The notes: generated from the letters alone by a model not told the origin. DNA of 61,728 bases from Pseudomonas sp. (GCF_030690725.1 NZ_JAUYGD010000013.1:1-61728), one strand, 5' to 3'; counted from the stretch's first letter, positions 49,228 to 59,038 are shown. Translations and numbers: made by a program.

Positions 49228-52200
49228 GTGCCTGTACTGCGTCTACCGTCCCTACCGGCCACTGCCGGCAAACAACACTGGGGCAACCTGCCCGGTGCCG
49301 CGCTGAGCCTGGCGATTGCCGAAGCCGCCAGCAATGCCAAACGCTTCACCCTGCTGCTGACTGCCGACAGCCAGAGTGCCGAGCGCCTGCAAGAGGAGCT
49401 GAGCTTTTTCGCTCCGGATTTGCCGGTGCTGCATTTCCCTGACTGGGAAACCCTGCCCTACGACCTGTTTTCGCCGCACCAGGACATCATTTCCCAGCGT
49501 ATCGCCGCGCTCTATCGCCTGCCCGAGCTGAAGCACGGCGTATTGGTAGTTCCGATCACCACCGCCCTACACCGCCTGGCGCCCAAGCGTTTTCTGCTCG
49601 GCAGTAGCCTGGTCATGCAGGTCGGCCAGCAACTCGACGTCAACCAGATGCGCGGCAATCTGGAAGCCGCCGGCTATCGCTGTGTGGATACGGTGTATGA
49701 ACATGGTGAGTTCGCCGTGCGCGGCGCGCTGATCGACCTGTTCCCGATGGGCAGCAGCCAGCCGTACCGCATCGACCTGTTCGATGACGAAATCGAAACC
49801 CTGCGCACCTTTGATCCGGAAAACCAGCGCTCCATCGACAAGGTCGAGTCGATCAAGCTGCTACCGGCGCGCGAATTTCCGCTGGAAAGGAAAGCCGTTA
49901 CCGATTTCCGCGGGCGCTTTCGCGAGCGTTTCGACGTGGACTTCCGCCGCTGCCCGATCTATCAGGACCTCAGCACTGGCATCACCCCGGCCGGTATCGA
50001 GTACTACCTGCCGCTGTTCTTCGAAGAAACCGCCACCCTCTTCGACTATTTACCCGCCGACACCCAGGTATTTTCCCTGCCAGGCATCGAGAAAGCCGCC
50101 GAGCAGTTCTGGGTCGATGCGCGCAGCCGTTACGAAGACCGCCGCGTCGACCCGGAACGCCCGCTGCTGCCGCCGGCCGATATCTTCCTACCGGTGGAAG
50201 ACTGTTTCGCCAGGCTGAAAAACTGGCCGCGCGTGGTGGTCAGCCAGGACGATATCGAAGAAGGCGTCGGTCGCCTGCGCTTCAACGCCAAACCGCTGCC
50301 TGACCTGGCGATCCAGGCCAAGGCCGGCGAACCACTGGCGGCGCTGCGGCGCTTTATCGAGGAATACCCTGGCCGCGTGCTGTTCTGCGCCGAGTCCGCC
50401 GGGCGCCGCGAAGTGCTGCTGGAATTGCTCGCCCGCCTCAAGCTCAAACCCAACGAGTTCGAAAGCTGGCCGGCCTTCACCGCCAGCAAACAGCGCCTGG
50501 GCATCTGCATTGCACCGCTGGATGACGGCCTGCTGCTCGAAGACCTGGCCCTGGTGGCGGAAAGCCCGCTGTTTGGTCAGCGTGTTATGCAGCGCCGGCG
50601 CCGGGAGAAATCTCGCGACGGCGGCGACAACGTCATCAAGAACCTTACCGAGCTGCGCGAAGGCGCACCGGTGGTGCATATCGACCATGGCGTCGGCCGC
50701 TACCTGGGCCTGGTGACCATGGAATTCGACGGCCAGGCCGCCGAATTCCTCGCCCTGATGTACGCCGAGGAAGCCAAACTCTACGTGCCGGTGGCCAGCC
50801 TGCACCTGATCGCCCGCTACACCGGCAGCGACGACGCCCTCGCCCCGCTGCACCGCCTCGGCTCGGAAATCTGGCAGAAGGCCAAGCGCAAGGCCGCCGA
50901 ACAGGTACGTGATGTCGCCGCCGAACTGCTCGACATCTACGCCCGCCGCGCCGCTCGCGAAGGCTATGCGTTTGCCGACCCGAAAGCCGATTACGCCACC
51001 TTCAGCGCCGGTTTCCCGTTCGAGGAAACCCCGGATCAGCAATCTGCCATCGAAGCTGTGCATGACGATATGCTCGCACCCAAGCCGATGGACCGCCTGG
51101 TCTGCGGCGATGTCGGCTTCGGCAAAACCGAAGTAGCGATGCGCGCCGCCTTTATCGCCGTGCATGGCGGCAAGCAGGTGGCGGTGCTGGTACCGACCAC
51201 CCTGCTCGCCCAGCAGCATTACAACAGCTTCCGCGACCGCTTCGCCGACTGGCCGGTAAAAGTCGAGGTGATGAGCCGCTTCAAAAGCGCAAAGGAAGTC
51301 AGCGACGCCGTGCAGCAATTGGCCGAGGGCAAGGTCGACATCGTTATCGGCACCCACAAGCTGCTGCAGGAAGACGTCAAGTTCAGCAACCTAGGCCTGG
51401 TGATCATCGACGAAGAGCACCGTTTCGGCGTGCGCCAGAAAGAGCAGCTCAAGGCCCTGCGCAGCGAAGTCGACATCCTCACCCTCACCGCCACGCCAAT
51501 TCCACGAACCTTGAACATGGCTGTGGCCGGCATGCGCGACCTGTCGATCATCGCCACGCCGCCAGCACGGCGGCTGTCGGTGCGCACCTTTGTCATGGAA
51601 CAGAACAACCCGACGATCAAGGAAGCGCTGCTGCGCGAACTGCTGCGCGGCGGCCAGGTGTATTACCTGCATAACGATGTGAAAACCATCGAGAAATGCG
51701 CCGCCGACCTCGCCGAACTGGTGCCAGAAGCACGCATTGGCATCGGCCACGGGCAGATGCGCGAGCGCGAGCTGGAACAGGTGATGGGCGACTTCTACCA
51801 CAAGCGCTTCAACGTGCTGATCGCCTCGACCATCATCGAAACCGGTATCGATGTACCGAGCGCCAACACCATTATCATCGAGCGCGCCGACAAGTTCGGC
51901 CTGGCCCAGCTGCATCAGCTGCGCGGCCGCGTCGGTCGTAGTCACCACCAGGCCTACGCCTACTTGCTGACACCGCCACGCAAGCAGATGACCGATGATG
52001 CGCAGAAGCGCCTGGAAGCCATCTCCGGCGCCCAGGACCTCGGCGCCGGCTTCTTGCTGGCCACCCATGACTTGGAAATTCGCGGCGCCGGCGAGCTGCT
52101 CGGCGATGGCCAGAGCGGGCAGATCCAGGCAGTCGGTTTCACCCTGTATATGGAAATGCTCGAACGCGCGGTGAAATCGATCCGCAAAGGCGAGCAGCCC

Positions 52201-52665
52201 AACCTCGACCAGCCGCTTGGCGGCGGCCCGGAAATCAACCTGCGTGTACCGGCACTGATCCCCGAAGATTACCTACCCGACGTGCATGCGCGGTTGATCC
52301 TCTACAAACGCATCGCCAACGCCGCCGACGAGGATGGCCTGAAAGAGCTGCAAGTGGAGATGATCGACCGCTTCGGCCTGCTACCGGATGCAAGCAAGAA
52401 CCTGATACGCATCACCCTGATGAAATTGCAGGCGGAAAAGCTCGGAATCAAGAAGGTCGATGCCGGCCCGCAAGGCGGACGTATCGAATTTGCCGCCGAT
52501 ACCTGCGTCGATCCGCTAACCCTGATCAAGCTGATCCAGAGTGCGCCGAACCGTTACAAGTTCGAAGGCGCGACGATGTTTAAGATCCAGGTGCCCATGG
52601 AGCGCCCGGAAGAACGTTTCAACACCTTAGAGGCGCTGTTCGAGCGCCTGACTCCCTCAACCTAA
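49228..52665 (+). CDS. mfd: Transcription-repair coupling factor
   Basis: A 1145-residue DNA translocase that displaces stalled RNA polymerase and recruits UvrA. The N-terminal UvrB-like region is followed by the RNA-polymerase-interaction domain, then the helicase motor with Walker A GDVGFGKTEVAMRA near residue 627, DEEHRFG near 728 and HQLRGRVGRSHHQAYAYLL. A C-terminal TRCF domain ends the protein. The GTG at 49228 (VPVLRLPSLP) fits the family start; a TTG at 49204 is in frame upstream. Confidence 0.96.
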   Translation: MPVLRLPSLPATAGKQHWGNLPGAALSLAIAEAASNAKRFTLLLTADSQSAERLQEELSFFAPDLPVLHFPDWETLPYDLFSPHQDIISQRIAALYRLPELKHGVLVVPITTALHRLAPKRFLLGSSLVMQVGQQLDVNQMRGNLEAAGYRCVDTVYEHGEFAVRGALIDLFPMGSSQPYRIDLFDDEIETLRTFDPENQRSIDKVESIKLLPAREFPLERKAVTDFRGRFRERFDVDFRRCPIYQDLSTGITPAGIEYYLPLFFEETATLFDYLPADTQVFSLPGIEKAAEQFWVDARSRYEDRRVDPERPLLPPADIFLPVEDCFARLKNWPRVVVSQDDIEEGVGRLRFNAKPLPDLAIQAKAGEPLAALRRFIEEYPGRVLFCAESAGRREVLLELLARLKLKPNEFESWPAFTASKQRLGICIAPLDDGLLLEDLALVAESPLFGQRVMQRRRREKSRDGGDNVIKNLTELREGAPVVHIDHGVGRYLGLVTMEFDGQAAEFLALMYAEEAKLYVPVASLHLIARYTGSDDALAPLHRLGSEIWQKAKRKAAEQVRDVAAELLDIYARRAAREGYAFADPKADYATFSAGFPFEETPDQQSAIEAVHDDMLAPKPMDRLVCGDVGFGKTEVAMRAAFIAVHGGKQVAVLVPTTLLAQQHYNSFRDRFADWPVKVEVMSRFKSAKEVSDAVQQLAEGKVDIVIGTHKLLQEDVKFSNLGLVIIDEEHRFGVRQKEQLKALRSEVDILTLTATPIPRTLNMAVAGMRDLSIIATPPARRLSVRTFVMEQNNPTIKEALLRELLRGGQVYYLHNDVKTIEKCAADLAELVPEARIGIGHGQMRERELEQVMGDFYHKRFNVLIASTIIETGIDVPSANTIIIERADKFGLAQLHQLRGRVGRSHHQAYAYLLTPPRKQMTDDAQKRLEAISGAQDLGAGFLLATHDLEIRGAGELLGDGQSGQIQAVGFTLYMEMLERAVKSIRKGEQPNLDQPLGGGPEINLRVPALIPEDYLPDVHARLILYKRIANAADEDGLKELQVEMIDRFGLLPDASKNLIRITLMKLQAEKLGIKKVDAGPQGGRIEFAADTCVDPLTLIKLIQSAPNRYKFEGATMFKIQVPMERPEERFNTLEALFERLTPST

Positions 52666-52676
52666 AGGACTGACCC

Positions 52677-53216
52677 ATGCGCGCATTCCGCACCCTGGCC
52701 CTGCTGCCGCTTATCCTGCTGGGCCTGCTCAGCAGCACCGCCGCCCTGGCTGAAAGCCTGTATCAGGTTGAAGTCATCGTATTCCGCCAGGCCGCCACAC
52801 CGATTTCCGCCGGTCAGCTGCCGCCCGACAACTGGGCGCAGAACGCGCTGCCGGTGGATGGCAGCAACAGCCGCAGCACCGCGCTGAACGCCGAAGCCGG
52901 CAAGCTCAGCCCTTCTAATGGTTATCAGGTATTGCTGCACAAGGCCTGGTCCCAGAGCCTGGGCGAATCGAGCAGCCGCGTCGCCATCAGCACCGGCAAC
53001 GAGCAGTTCGGCCACCACCCCGTCGAAGGCACCATCAGCCTCAAGGCCGGCCGCGTGATCGAGCTGGACAGCGACATCTGGGTCAACCAGCTCGACGCCA
53101 GCGGCATTCTCAACGACAGCGAGCGCATCAAGCAGAGCAGCCGCCTGAAAAGCGGCGAGCTGACCTTTGTTGATAATGGCAGTCTGGGGATGCTGATTCG
53201 CGTCAGCCCACTGTAA
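52677..53216 (+). CDS. CsiV-like peptidoglycan-binding family protein
   Basis: A 179-residue exported protein with a signal peptide ending AALA-ES. The mature start ESLYQVEVIVFRQAATP and later YQVLLHKAWSQ and IELDSDIWVNQ match the CsiV family (named for a Haemophilus/Shewanella-type FtsI/PBP-activating factor). It starts 11 bp after mfd, so it is probably co-transcribed. The exact function in pseudomonads is unknown. Confidence 0.8.
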   Translation: MRAFRTLALLPLILLGLLSSTAALAESLYQVEVIVFRQAATPISAGQLPPDNWAQNALPVDGSNSRSTALNAEAGKLSPSNGYQVLLHKAWSQSLGESSSRVAISTGNEQFGHHPVEGTISLKAGRVIELDSDIWVNQLDASGILNDSERIKQSSRLKSGELTFVDNGSLGMLIRVSPL

Positions 53217-53228
53217 AAACACCGCCAC

Positions 53229-53258
53229 AAAAAAGGGCCGCATTACGCGGCCCTTTTT
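53229..53258. terminator. Bidirectional terminator after the CsiV-like gene and MTIP gene
   Basis: AAAAAGGGCCGC-attac-GCGGCCCTTTTT is a perfect stem with U-tracts on both strands, between convergent genes. Confidence 0.9.
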
Positions 53259-53276
53259 GATTGCAACACGATCCAA

Positions 53277-54017
<741 letters not shown>

Positions 54018-54024
54018 TTACTCC

Positions 54025-55023
54025 TTAGTCGATTAGTTGCGCATCGCGCAGGTTACCAAGTGCCGCCAGCCAACGCGGATTCTGCCGATACTCAATACCC
54101 GGGAAGGCCTGCCGACGCATCCGCGCCAGACCTTGCGGCGGTTCCACCTTGAGGCGCTGCAAGGCGCTCAAGGCCAGCTCTGCCGCTGCCCGATCATTAC
54201 ACACCAGGCCCATGTCACAACCTGCCACCAGCGCCGCCTCGATACGGCACGCCGCATCGCCGACCACATGGGCGCCGGCCATGGACAGATCGTCGCTGAA
54301 AATCACTCCATCAAAAGCCAGCTCGCCACGCAGAATGTCCTGCAGCCAGCGCCGGGAAAAACCGGCCGGCTGACTGTCCACCTGAGGGTAGATCACATGG
54401 GCGGGCATCACCGCAGCCAACTGCCGACTCAATTGCGCAAAAGGCTGTAAATCGACAGCGCGAATCTGTTCCAGACTGCGCTCATCCACCGGGATGGCCA
54501 CATGGGAATCCGCCTCAGCCCAGCCGTGACCGGGGAAATGCTTACCAGTGGCGGCCATGCCCGCAGCGTTCATCCCACGGATAAACGCCCCAGCCAGTAA
54601 AGTGGCGCGCTGCGCATCACCCTCAAAAGCACGGCTGCCAACCACCGCACTGCGCTGATGATCGAGATCCAGCACTGGGGCAAAGCTCAAGTCCAACCCG
54701 GCAGCCAGCACTTCGGTGGCCATAACCCAGCCGCACTGCTCAGCCAGATGCTCGGCATTGGCGTTATCGGCCAGCGCACGCATTGCTGGCAAGCGCACAA
54801 AACCCTGACGCAGACGCTGTACCCGGCCGCCTTCCTGATCCACTGCCAACAGCAGGTCCGGACGCACTGCGCGAATCGCCGCAGACAGCTCGCGCACCTG
54901 GCGCGGGTCTTCGATATTGCGCGCGAACAGAATCAGCCCGGCCACCTGCGGCTGACGCAGGATCTGGCGATCTTCAGCCGTCAGCCAGGTGCCGGCGATA
55001 TCCAGCATCAATGAACCTTGCAT
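54025..55023 (-). CDS. nagZ: Beta-N-acetylhexosaminidase
   Basis: A 332-residue cytoplasmic family-3 glycosidase that removes GlcNAc from anhydro-muropeptides in cell-wall recycling, creating the signal that controls AmpC. LLAVDQEGGRVQRLR, KHFPGHGWAEADSH (161-174) and IFSDDLSM with the nucleophile D244 are all present. The ATG at 55023 gives the standard MQGSLMLDIAGTWL start; a GTG at 55035 lies 2 bp after GGAAGAG and could be used instead. It precedes MTIP in one operon. Confidence 0.94.
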   Translation of the reverse strand: MQGSLMLDIAGTWLTAEDRQILRQPQVAGLILFARNIEDPRQVRELSAAIRAVRPDLLLAVDQEGGRVQRLRQGFVRLPAMRALADNANAEHLAEQCGWVMATEVLAAGLDLSFAPVLDLDHQRSAVVGSRAFEGDAQRATLLAGAFIRGMNAAGMAATGKHFPGHGWAEADSHVAIPVDERSLEQIRAVDLQPFAQLSRQLAAVMPAHVIYPQVDSQPAGFSRRWLQDILRGELAFDGVIFSDDLSMAGAHVVGDAACRIEAALVAGCDMGLVCNDRAAAELALSALQRLKVEPPQGLARMRRQAFPGIEYRQNPRWLAALGNLRDAQLID

Positions 55024-55044
55024 GGGTGCACTCACAACTCTTCC

Positions 55045-55569
55045 TTAATTAAGCGGCGCAACCGCCCACTCAGGGCAGGCGGCCTCGTCAATCTGTACCG
55101 CACAGTGAACCGGGACACGCGCAAAGAGCTCCAGCAGATCGCTGTTGCGCAGACGCACGCAACCATGGGACAGCGCCACGCCCATGGGCTCGCTGTCCGG
55201 CGTACCGTGTATGTAGATATAGCGGCGAAAGGTATCGACAGCGCCCAGACGATTGCGGCCGGGCTCACAACCACTCAACCAGAGAATGCGCGTAAGAATC
55301 CAGTCACGCCCGGGAAATTGCGCATGCAACTCAGGCGACCAGACTTCGCCGGTCCAACGCCGCCCGCGCAGCACAGCGGCATTTGGCAAACCCTCGCCAA
55401 TCTTCGCCCGCACCTGGTGCAAGCCACGCGGCGTACAGCCGGAACCATTGCGCTCACCAGCGCCATTCAGCGCGGTGGAAACACTCAGGCGCAGCTGCAG
55501 CTGCCCGTTGGCAAAGCCATACAGGCACTGATCGGCGAGGGAAATATGCAGAAAATCGAGAGCAACCAT
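55045..55569 (-). CDS. YkuD-domain L,D-transpeptidase, no signal peptide
   Basis: A 174-residue YkuD domain with the catalytic HGTPDSEPMGVALSHGCVRL (H121, H135, C137). It has no signal peptide or anchor, so it appears cytoplasmic, or uses a route not visible here. L,D-transpeptidases make 3-3 cross-links or link lipoproteins to peptidoglycan in the periplasm, which makes this location odd. It lies 21 bp upstream of nagZ, another cell-wall-recycling gene. Confidence 0.82.
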   Translation of the reverse strand: MVALDFLHISLADQCLYGFANGQLQLRLSVSTALNGAGERNGSGCTPRGLHQVRAKIGEGLPNAAVLRGRRWTGEVWSPELHAQFPGRDWILTRILWLSGCEPGRNRLGAVDTFRRYIYIHGTPDSEPMGVALSHGCVRLRNSDLLELFARVPVHCAVQIDEAACPEWAVAPLN

Positions 55570-55616
55570 GGGCGGCTAGCTTAGCGGATAGCATCCACCA
55601 AGCCCACCCGCCGAGG

Positions 55617-56324
55617 TCAAACTTTGCTGGGGACAGCAGGAGTCTTGATGCGCGGCTTGAGCTGGGCACTGGCCAGGGTTTCATCGGTCAGGCCGGTTTC
55701 GGAGCGCATGCCGGCAGCCAGGAATGGCACCATCAAGCGCATCACCTGCTCGATCGAGGTATTAACGCCAAAATCGGTTTCCGACATGGCCCGCAGGGCC
55801 TTGATCCCGGACATGCTGAACGCTGCAGCGCCGAGCATAAAGTGCACGCGCCAGAACAGTTCCAACGGCGGAATACGCGGAGCGGCTTCATGAACCAGCT
55901 GCATATAACGACGGAATACCTTGCCGTACACCTCTTCGAGGTATTTGCGCAGGTGCCCCTGGCTCTGACTGAAGGCCAGGCCCAGCAAACGCATGAAGAT
56001 CGACAGGTCGTTACCGCTGCGCGGCTTTACTGCCAGCGCCTGCTCGACCAACAACTCAAGCAGCTCTTCTAGGCTGACCTTGGTTTCCGGCTTGGCCTGA
56101 CGGCGATCCAGCTCACGTTCCAGGCTTACACAGAAAGGCCCGAGAAAGCGCGAGAACACTGCCTGAATCAGGGCCTTCTTCGAGCCGAAGTGGTAATTCA
56201 CCGCGGCCAGGTTTACCCCTGCCTTGCTGGTGATCAAACGCAGAGATGTTTCTGCGAAACCTTTCTCCGCAAAAAGTTGCTCTGCCGCATCGAGAATGCG
56301 TTCAACGGTTTCCGACTGGGCCAT
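55617..56324 (-). CDS. psrA: TetR family regulator PsrA
   Basis: A 235-residue regulator matching P. aeruginosa PsrA along its length (MAQSETVERILDAAEQLF at the start, NYHFGSKKALIQAVFSRFLG in the helix-turn-helix). PsrA binds long-chain fatty acids, represses beta-oxidation genes and activates rpoS. The ATG at 56324 is preferred; an ATG at 56336 adds four residues. Two PsrA-type boxes lie just upstream over its promoter. A further box in front of the etf genes at 878-891 links it to electron transfer. Confidence 0.94.
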   Translation of the reverse strand: MAQSETVERILDAAEQLFAEKGFAETSLRLITSKAGVNLAAVNYHFGSKKALIQAVFSRFLGPFCVSLERELDRRQAKPETKVSLEELLELLVEQALAVKPRSGNDLSIFMRLLGLAFSQSQGHLRKYLEEVYGKVFRRYMQLVHEAAPRIPPLELFWRVHFMLGAAAFSMSGIKALRAMSETDFGVNTSIEQVMRLMVPFLAAGMRSETGLTDETLASAQLKPRIKTPAVPSKV

Positions 56325-56341
56325 GACTCTTTTCATCTGAA

Positions 56342-56368
56342 CAAACACTTGTTTGAAACATACGTTTC
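56342..56368. promoter_or_regulatory. Two overlapping PsrA-type operators before psrA
   Basis: CAAAC-ACTT-GTTTG (56342-56355) and GAAAC-ATAC-GTTTC (56355-56368) share one base and both match (C/G)AAAC-N4-GTTT(G/C). They cover the -10 and predicted start of the psrA promoter, fitting autorepression. Confidence 0.85.
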
Positions 56369-56386
56369 AGCCGCCCGCCTTGTCAA
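56357..56386 (-). promoter_or_regulatory. Promoter for psrA
   Basis: Minus-strand TTGACA (56381-56386) is a consensus -35. TATGTT (56357-56362), 18 bp downstream, is a fair -10 and lies within the PsrA box at 56355-56368. Confidence 0.7.
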
Positions 56387-56536
56387 GCCGGGCAAACCAT
56401 CTTGTGGCCGGTTGGTCACAGACATCCGCTAAAGGCACAGGCTAACCCTAGCTAGACGCCCCGTGAACAGCCCAAGTAACAGAGCACTGCAACTGACGAT
56501 ACAAAGGTCAATTGAGTAGAGATCAGAACACAAGGA

Positions 56537-56564
56537 TTGCCAATCGCCGATCACTGTATATAAT
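56537..56564 (+). promoter_or_regulatory. Promoter for lexA
   Basis: TTGCCA (56537-56542) and TATAAT (56559-56564) are 16 bp apart. The -10 lies inside the first SOS box, so LexA binding blocks it. Confidence 0.75.
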
Positions 56565-56569
56565 CCCAG
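56554..56569. promoter_or_regulatory. SOS box 1 (LexA operator)
   Basis: CTGTATATAATCCCAG has the CTG-N10-CAG form and overlaps the lexA -10 hexamer. Confidence 0.92.
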
Positions 56570-56572
56570 TCA

Positions 56573-56588
56573 CTGTACAAAAAAACAG
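56573..56588. promoter_or_regulatory. SOS box 2 (LexA operator)
   Basis: CTGTACAAAAAAACAG is a near-consensus LexA site, 19 bp from box 1, ending 8 bp before the lexA ATG. The pair matches the arrangement in other gamma-proteobacteria. Confidence 0.93.
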
Positions 56589-56596
56589 AGCCGACC

Positions 56597-57208
56597 ATGC
56601 TAAAACTGACGCCGCGCCAAGCTGAAATTCTCGCCTTCATCAAGCAGTGCCTTGAAGACAACGGCTACCCGCCTACCCGAGCGGAAATCGCCTTGAAACT
56701 GGGTTTCAAATCACCCAACGCAGCGGAAGAGCACCTCAAGGCCCTGGCCCGCAAGGGTGCCATCGAAATGACCCCTGGCGCTTCACGCGGCATCCGCATT
56801 CCAGGCTTCGAGCCCAGTGCTGAGGAAGACGAAGGCCTACCGGTGATTGGCCGCGTCGCCGCAGGTGCGCCGATCCTGGCGCAGCAACATGTCGAAGAGT
56901 CCTGCAAGATCAATCCAGACTTCTTCCACCCCAAGGCTGATTACTTGCTGCGTGTACGCGGCATGAGCATGAAAGACATCGGCATCTTCGATGGCGACCT
57001 GCTGGCCGTACACACCACCCGCGAAGCCCGTAACGGACAAGTGGTGGTGGCGCGTCTTGACGATGAAGTGACCGTCAAACGTTTCAAGCGTGAAGGCAAC
57101 AAGGTCTGGCTGATTGCGGAAAACCCGGAATTCGCGCCGATCGAAGTAAACCTGGAAGAACAGGACCTGATTATTGAAGGTTTGAGCGTCGGCGTTATCC
57201 GCCGCTAG
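56597..57208 (+). CDS. lexA: SOS repressor LexA
   Basis: A 203-residue repressor. A winged helix-turn-helix (about 1-65) is followed by the autocleavage site A89-G90 in [11 protein letters not shown], and the Ser-Lys dyad is S124 (GMSMKDIG) and K161 (VTVKRFK). RecA filaments trigger its self-cleavage after DNA damage. The stop TAG lies in the CTAG that flanks the mobile-like element which now separates it from sulA. Confidence 0.97.
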   Translation: MLKLTPRQAEILAFIKQCLEDNGYPPTRAEIALKLGFKSPNAAEEHLKALARKGAIEMTPGASRGIRIPGFEPSAEEDEGLPVIGRVAAGAPILAQQHVEESCKINPDFFHPKADYLLRVRGMSMKDIGIFDGDLLAVHTTREARNGQVVVARLDDEVTVKRFKREGNKVWLIAENPEFAPIEVNLEEQDLIIEGLSVGVIRR

Positions 57209-57523
57209 CAGGCCGTTGAAAACGTAGGCGACGACTGCATGGATGCAGGAGTTAGAGCGAAGCAGGAAGCCCGAGCCGAGGCAGGCGAGACAAGGAAAAA
57301 ATGGCCGAGAAACGCAGCGCAGCGAAGTAACAGCCAACGGCTGGCCCGTAGGGTGAGCGCAGCGAATCAAGCGGACTGGGCTCGCTGGCGAGTTTACGAC
57401 TGTAAATGAGCATTACTCGTTTCACTCGCCCTTCGGGCCGCGCTGAAGCGCGTTAACCGCAAGCGGTTTGCCGAGGGCATTTTTAACGCAGTATCGACAA
57501 CGCAGGTAGTTTTCAACCACCTG
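57209..57523. mobile_element. MITE-like repeat, long copy, between lexA and sulA
   Basis: The 315-bp non-coding element has terminal inverted repeats: CAGGCCGTTGAAAAC at the left and, reading inward from the right, CAGGTGGTTGAAAAC. CTAG flanks both ends (57205-57208 and 57524-57527) and may be a target duplication or part of the repeat. Its interior contains the hairpin core also found in the 144-bp element at 2656, with added sequence, including AACCGC-a-AGCGGTT. No gene. It fills the whole lexA-sulA gap, with the sulA ribosome site starting directly after it. Confidence 0.68.
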
Positions 57524-57537
57524 CTAGTGGAGGATCT

Positions 57538-58014
57538 ATGCAGTTCCCACATTCACTGAACCGTACACAACTGCCTTTGTTCGATGCATTTCTGGCATCG
57601 ACGGTGACGCCATTACTTGCCGATAGCGCTGAGCTGCCCTGGCAGGATGATAAGACAGAGGCCTTCAGTGAACTGTCGCTGCGTGGTGCAGCCGGGCACT
57701 GCCTGAACCTTCTAGCGCCGATTCTGCGCGAGCTTAGCGACAACCACGACGAACGCTGGCTGACCCTGATCGCCCCGCCATCGAGCCTGACCCAGACCTG
57801 GCTACGCGAGGCGGGCCTGAACCGCGAACGTATCCTACTGCTGCACCCACGCGGCGCACAAAGCGCGCTGGAGCTGGCGCAACAGGCCTTGACGCTGGGC
57901 CGCAGTCACACCGTTGTGAGTTGGCTGCACCCGCTGGAACGCCAGGCACGGCAGCAGCTTGAGCGAGCGGCACGGCAGGGCAAGGCGCAAAGCCTGAATA
58001 TCAGTCTGGGATAG
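57538..58014 (+). CDS. sulA: SOS cell division inhibitor SulA
   Basis: A 158-residue SulA-like protein. SELSLRGAAGHCLNLLAPILRELS and LTLIAPPSSLTQTWLREAGLNRERILLLHP match the RecA-like SulA fold that binds FtsZ and delays division after DNA damage. In other pseudomonads lexA and sulA form one SOS operon. Here the gap holds a 315-bp element and no SOS box was seen before sulA itself, so it probably depends on lexA read-through. TGGAGGA precedes the ATG. Confidence 0.9.
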   Translation: MQFPHSLNRTQLPLFDAFLASTVTPLLADSAELPWQDDKTEAFSELSLRGAAGHCLNLLAPILRELSDNHDERWLTLIAPPSSLTQTWLREAGLNRERILLLHPRGAQSALELAQQALTLGRSHTVVSWLHPLERQARQQLERAARQGKAQSLNISLG

Positions 58015-58125
58015 TTGGCCAGAGGTCACGCACAAGGAATGTGCGTATCAGCCAGTAGAACTTGATAAAAGAAACAGCCAACACGAGCAGAACGCTCTAG
58101 CTCAGAGCCCGGAAAAATTCTGCAA

Positions 58126-58359
58126 TCAATGCAGAACTCGCGGCCCTTCTTCCTGCTGGAAATTATTTTCAGCCAGGCGCCCCGCCATCTGCACACCGAC
58201 ATTGAGCATGGCCTTGGCCACCTCGACGTGCTGCCCCTGCAGAAAGGCTTTGGCATCAGCAGAGAAATCCAGCACTACCAGCGACTCTTCATCCTCTGCA
58301 CGACGCAAGGCAATGCGCCCGTCGGGCAATTCAACAATTTCCAGGAATGATGTAGGCAT
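58126..58359 (-). CDS. Small conserved hypothetical protein
   Basis: A 77-residue acidic protein beginning MPTSFLEIVELPDGRIALRRA and ending in a Q/E-rich stretch. It looks like the conserved small pseudomonad gene found between sulA and topA (PA3009-like). No signal peptide, membrane helix or motif is evident. Function unknown. The 110 bp before it on the sulA side hold no clear signal. Confidence 0.72.
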   Translation of the reverse strand: MPTSFLEIVELPDGRIALRRAEDEESLVVLDFSADAKAFLQGQHVEVAKAMLNVGVQMAGRLAENNFQQEEGPRVLH

Positions 58360-58437
58360 TGGCTTAGCTCTCCACGAAAGGCCGACAGTGTAACAGCCGA
58401 CCCGGGCTCGCCCTAGTCCGCCGGTCCAATCAGCCGC

Positions 58438-58956
58438 CTACCATTCACTCAGGGTTTGCCGAAAGCGCTGTGCCAGAGCCTTCAACTGCTGACGCCAGGC
58501 TTCAAGCGTCTCTTGCGCCAGGGGCGCGACTTCTTCATCCAGGCTGACCGCAGTGATCAACGGCGTAGCAGGATCGACCTTGGCTTTCTTACCCGCCTGC
58601 GGCGGCTGAAACAGCTCGGCATAGGCCTTGAGCAACTGAGCAACCCAGCTGCCAGCGGACTGTGCCAGCTCGACCAGCTCACCCAACTCCTGGCTTGGAG
58701 CCGCCTGTAACACGTCCTCGGTGAGAAAGCGCTCGGCCTGCGGAGCTGCGCTGTCCGGCAAGCGGTAGTAACCGGCAATCTCATGGCACAGGCCGAGCAA
58801 GGCACCGTACAGATGAAATAACGCAGCCTCGCGCTCGGCCTGGATCAAGGCTAGAGCATTCATGCTCTGGCCTTGTTCAGCCTTGCGCCAGGACTCCAGC
58901 GCCAGGCCGGCATAGAAAATTTTCTGGTTAGTACGGGTATAGAGTTCATTGGCCAT
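58438..58956 (-). CDS. DUF6586-like conserved protein
   Basis: A 172-residue, largely helical protein (MANELYTRTNQKIFYAGLALES). It resembles the pseudomonad conserved protein that precedes topA (PA3010-like). The ATG at 58956 has GGAGGG 7 bp upstream and is preferred to earlier starts. Helices with many Ala, Leu and Gln suggest a soluble bundle. Function unknown. Confidence 0.75.
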   Translation of the reverse strand: MANELYTRTNQKIFYAGLALESWRKAEQGQSMNALALIQAEREAALFHLYGALLGLCHEIAGYYRLPDSAAPQAERFLTEDVLQAAPSQELGELVELAQSAGSWVAQLLKAYAELFQPPQAGKKAKVDPATPLITAVSLDEEVAPLAQETLEAWRQQLKALAQRFRQTLSEW

Positions 58957-59038
58957 TGCGGCGCCCTCCATAACGGATTGGATAAGCATACGCGCGCCGG
59001 CCAGCGGCAGACGCGCGTTGTGCTAAATCAGCTGTTGA

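Noticed and set aside
57209..57523. A coding gene inside the lexA-sulA element
   Set aside because: No open frame with a start and ribosome site spans the element, and its sequence is mostly inverted repeats.
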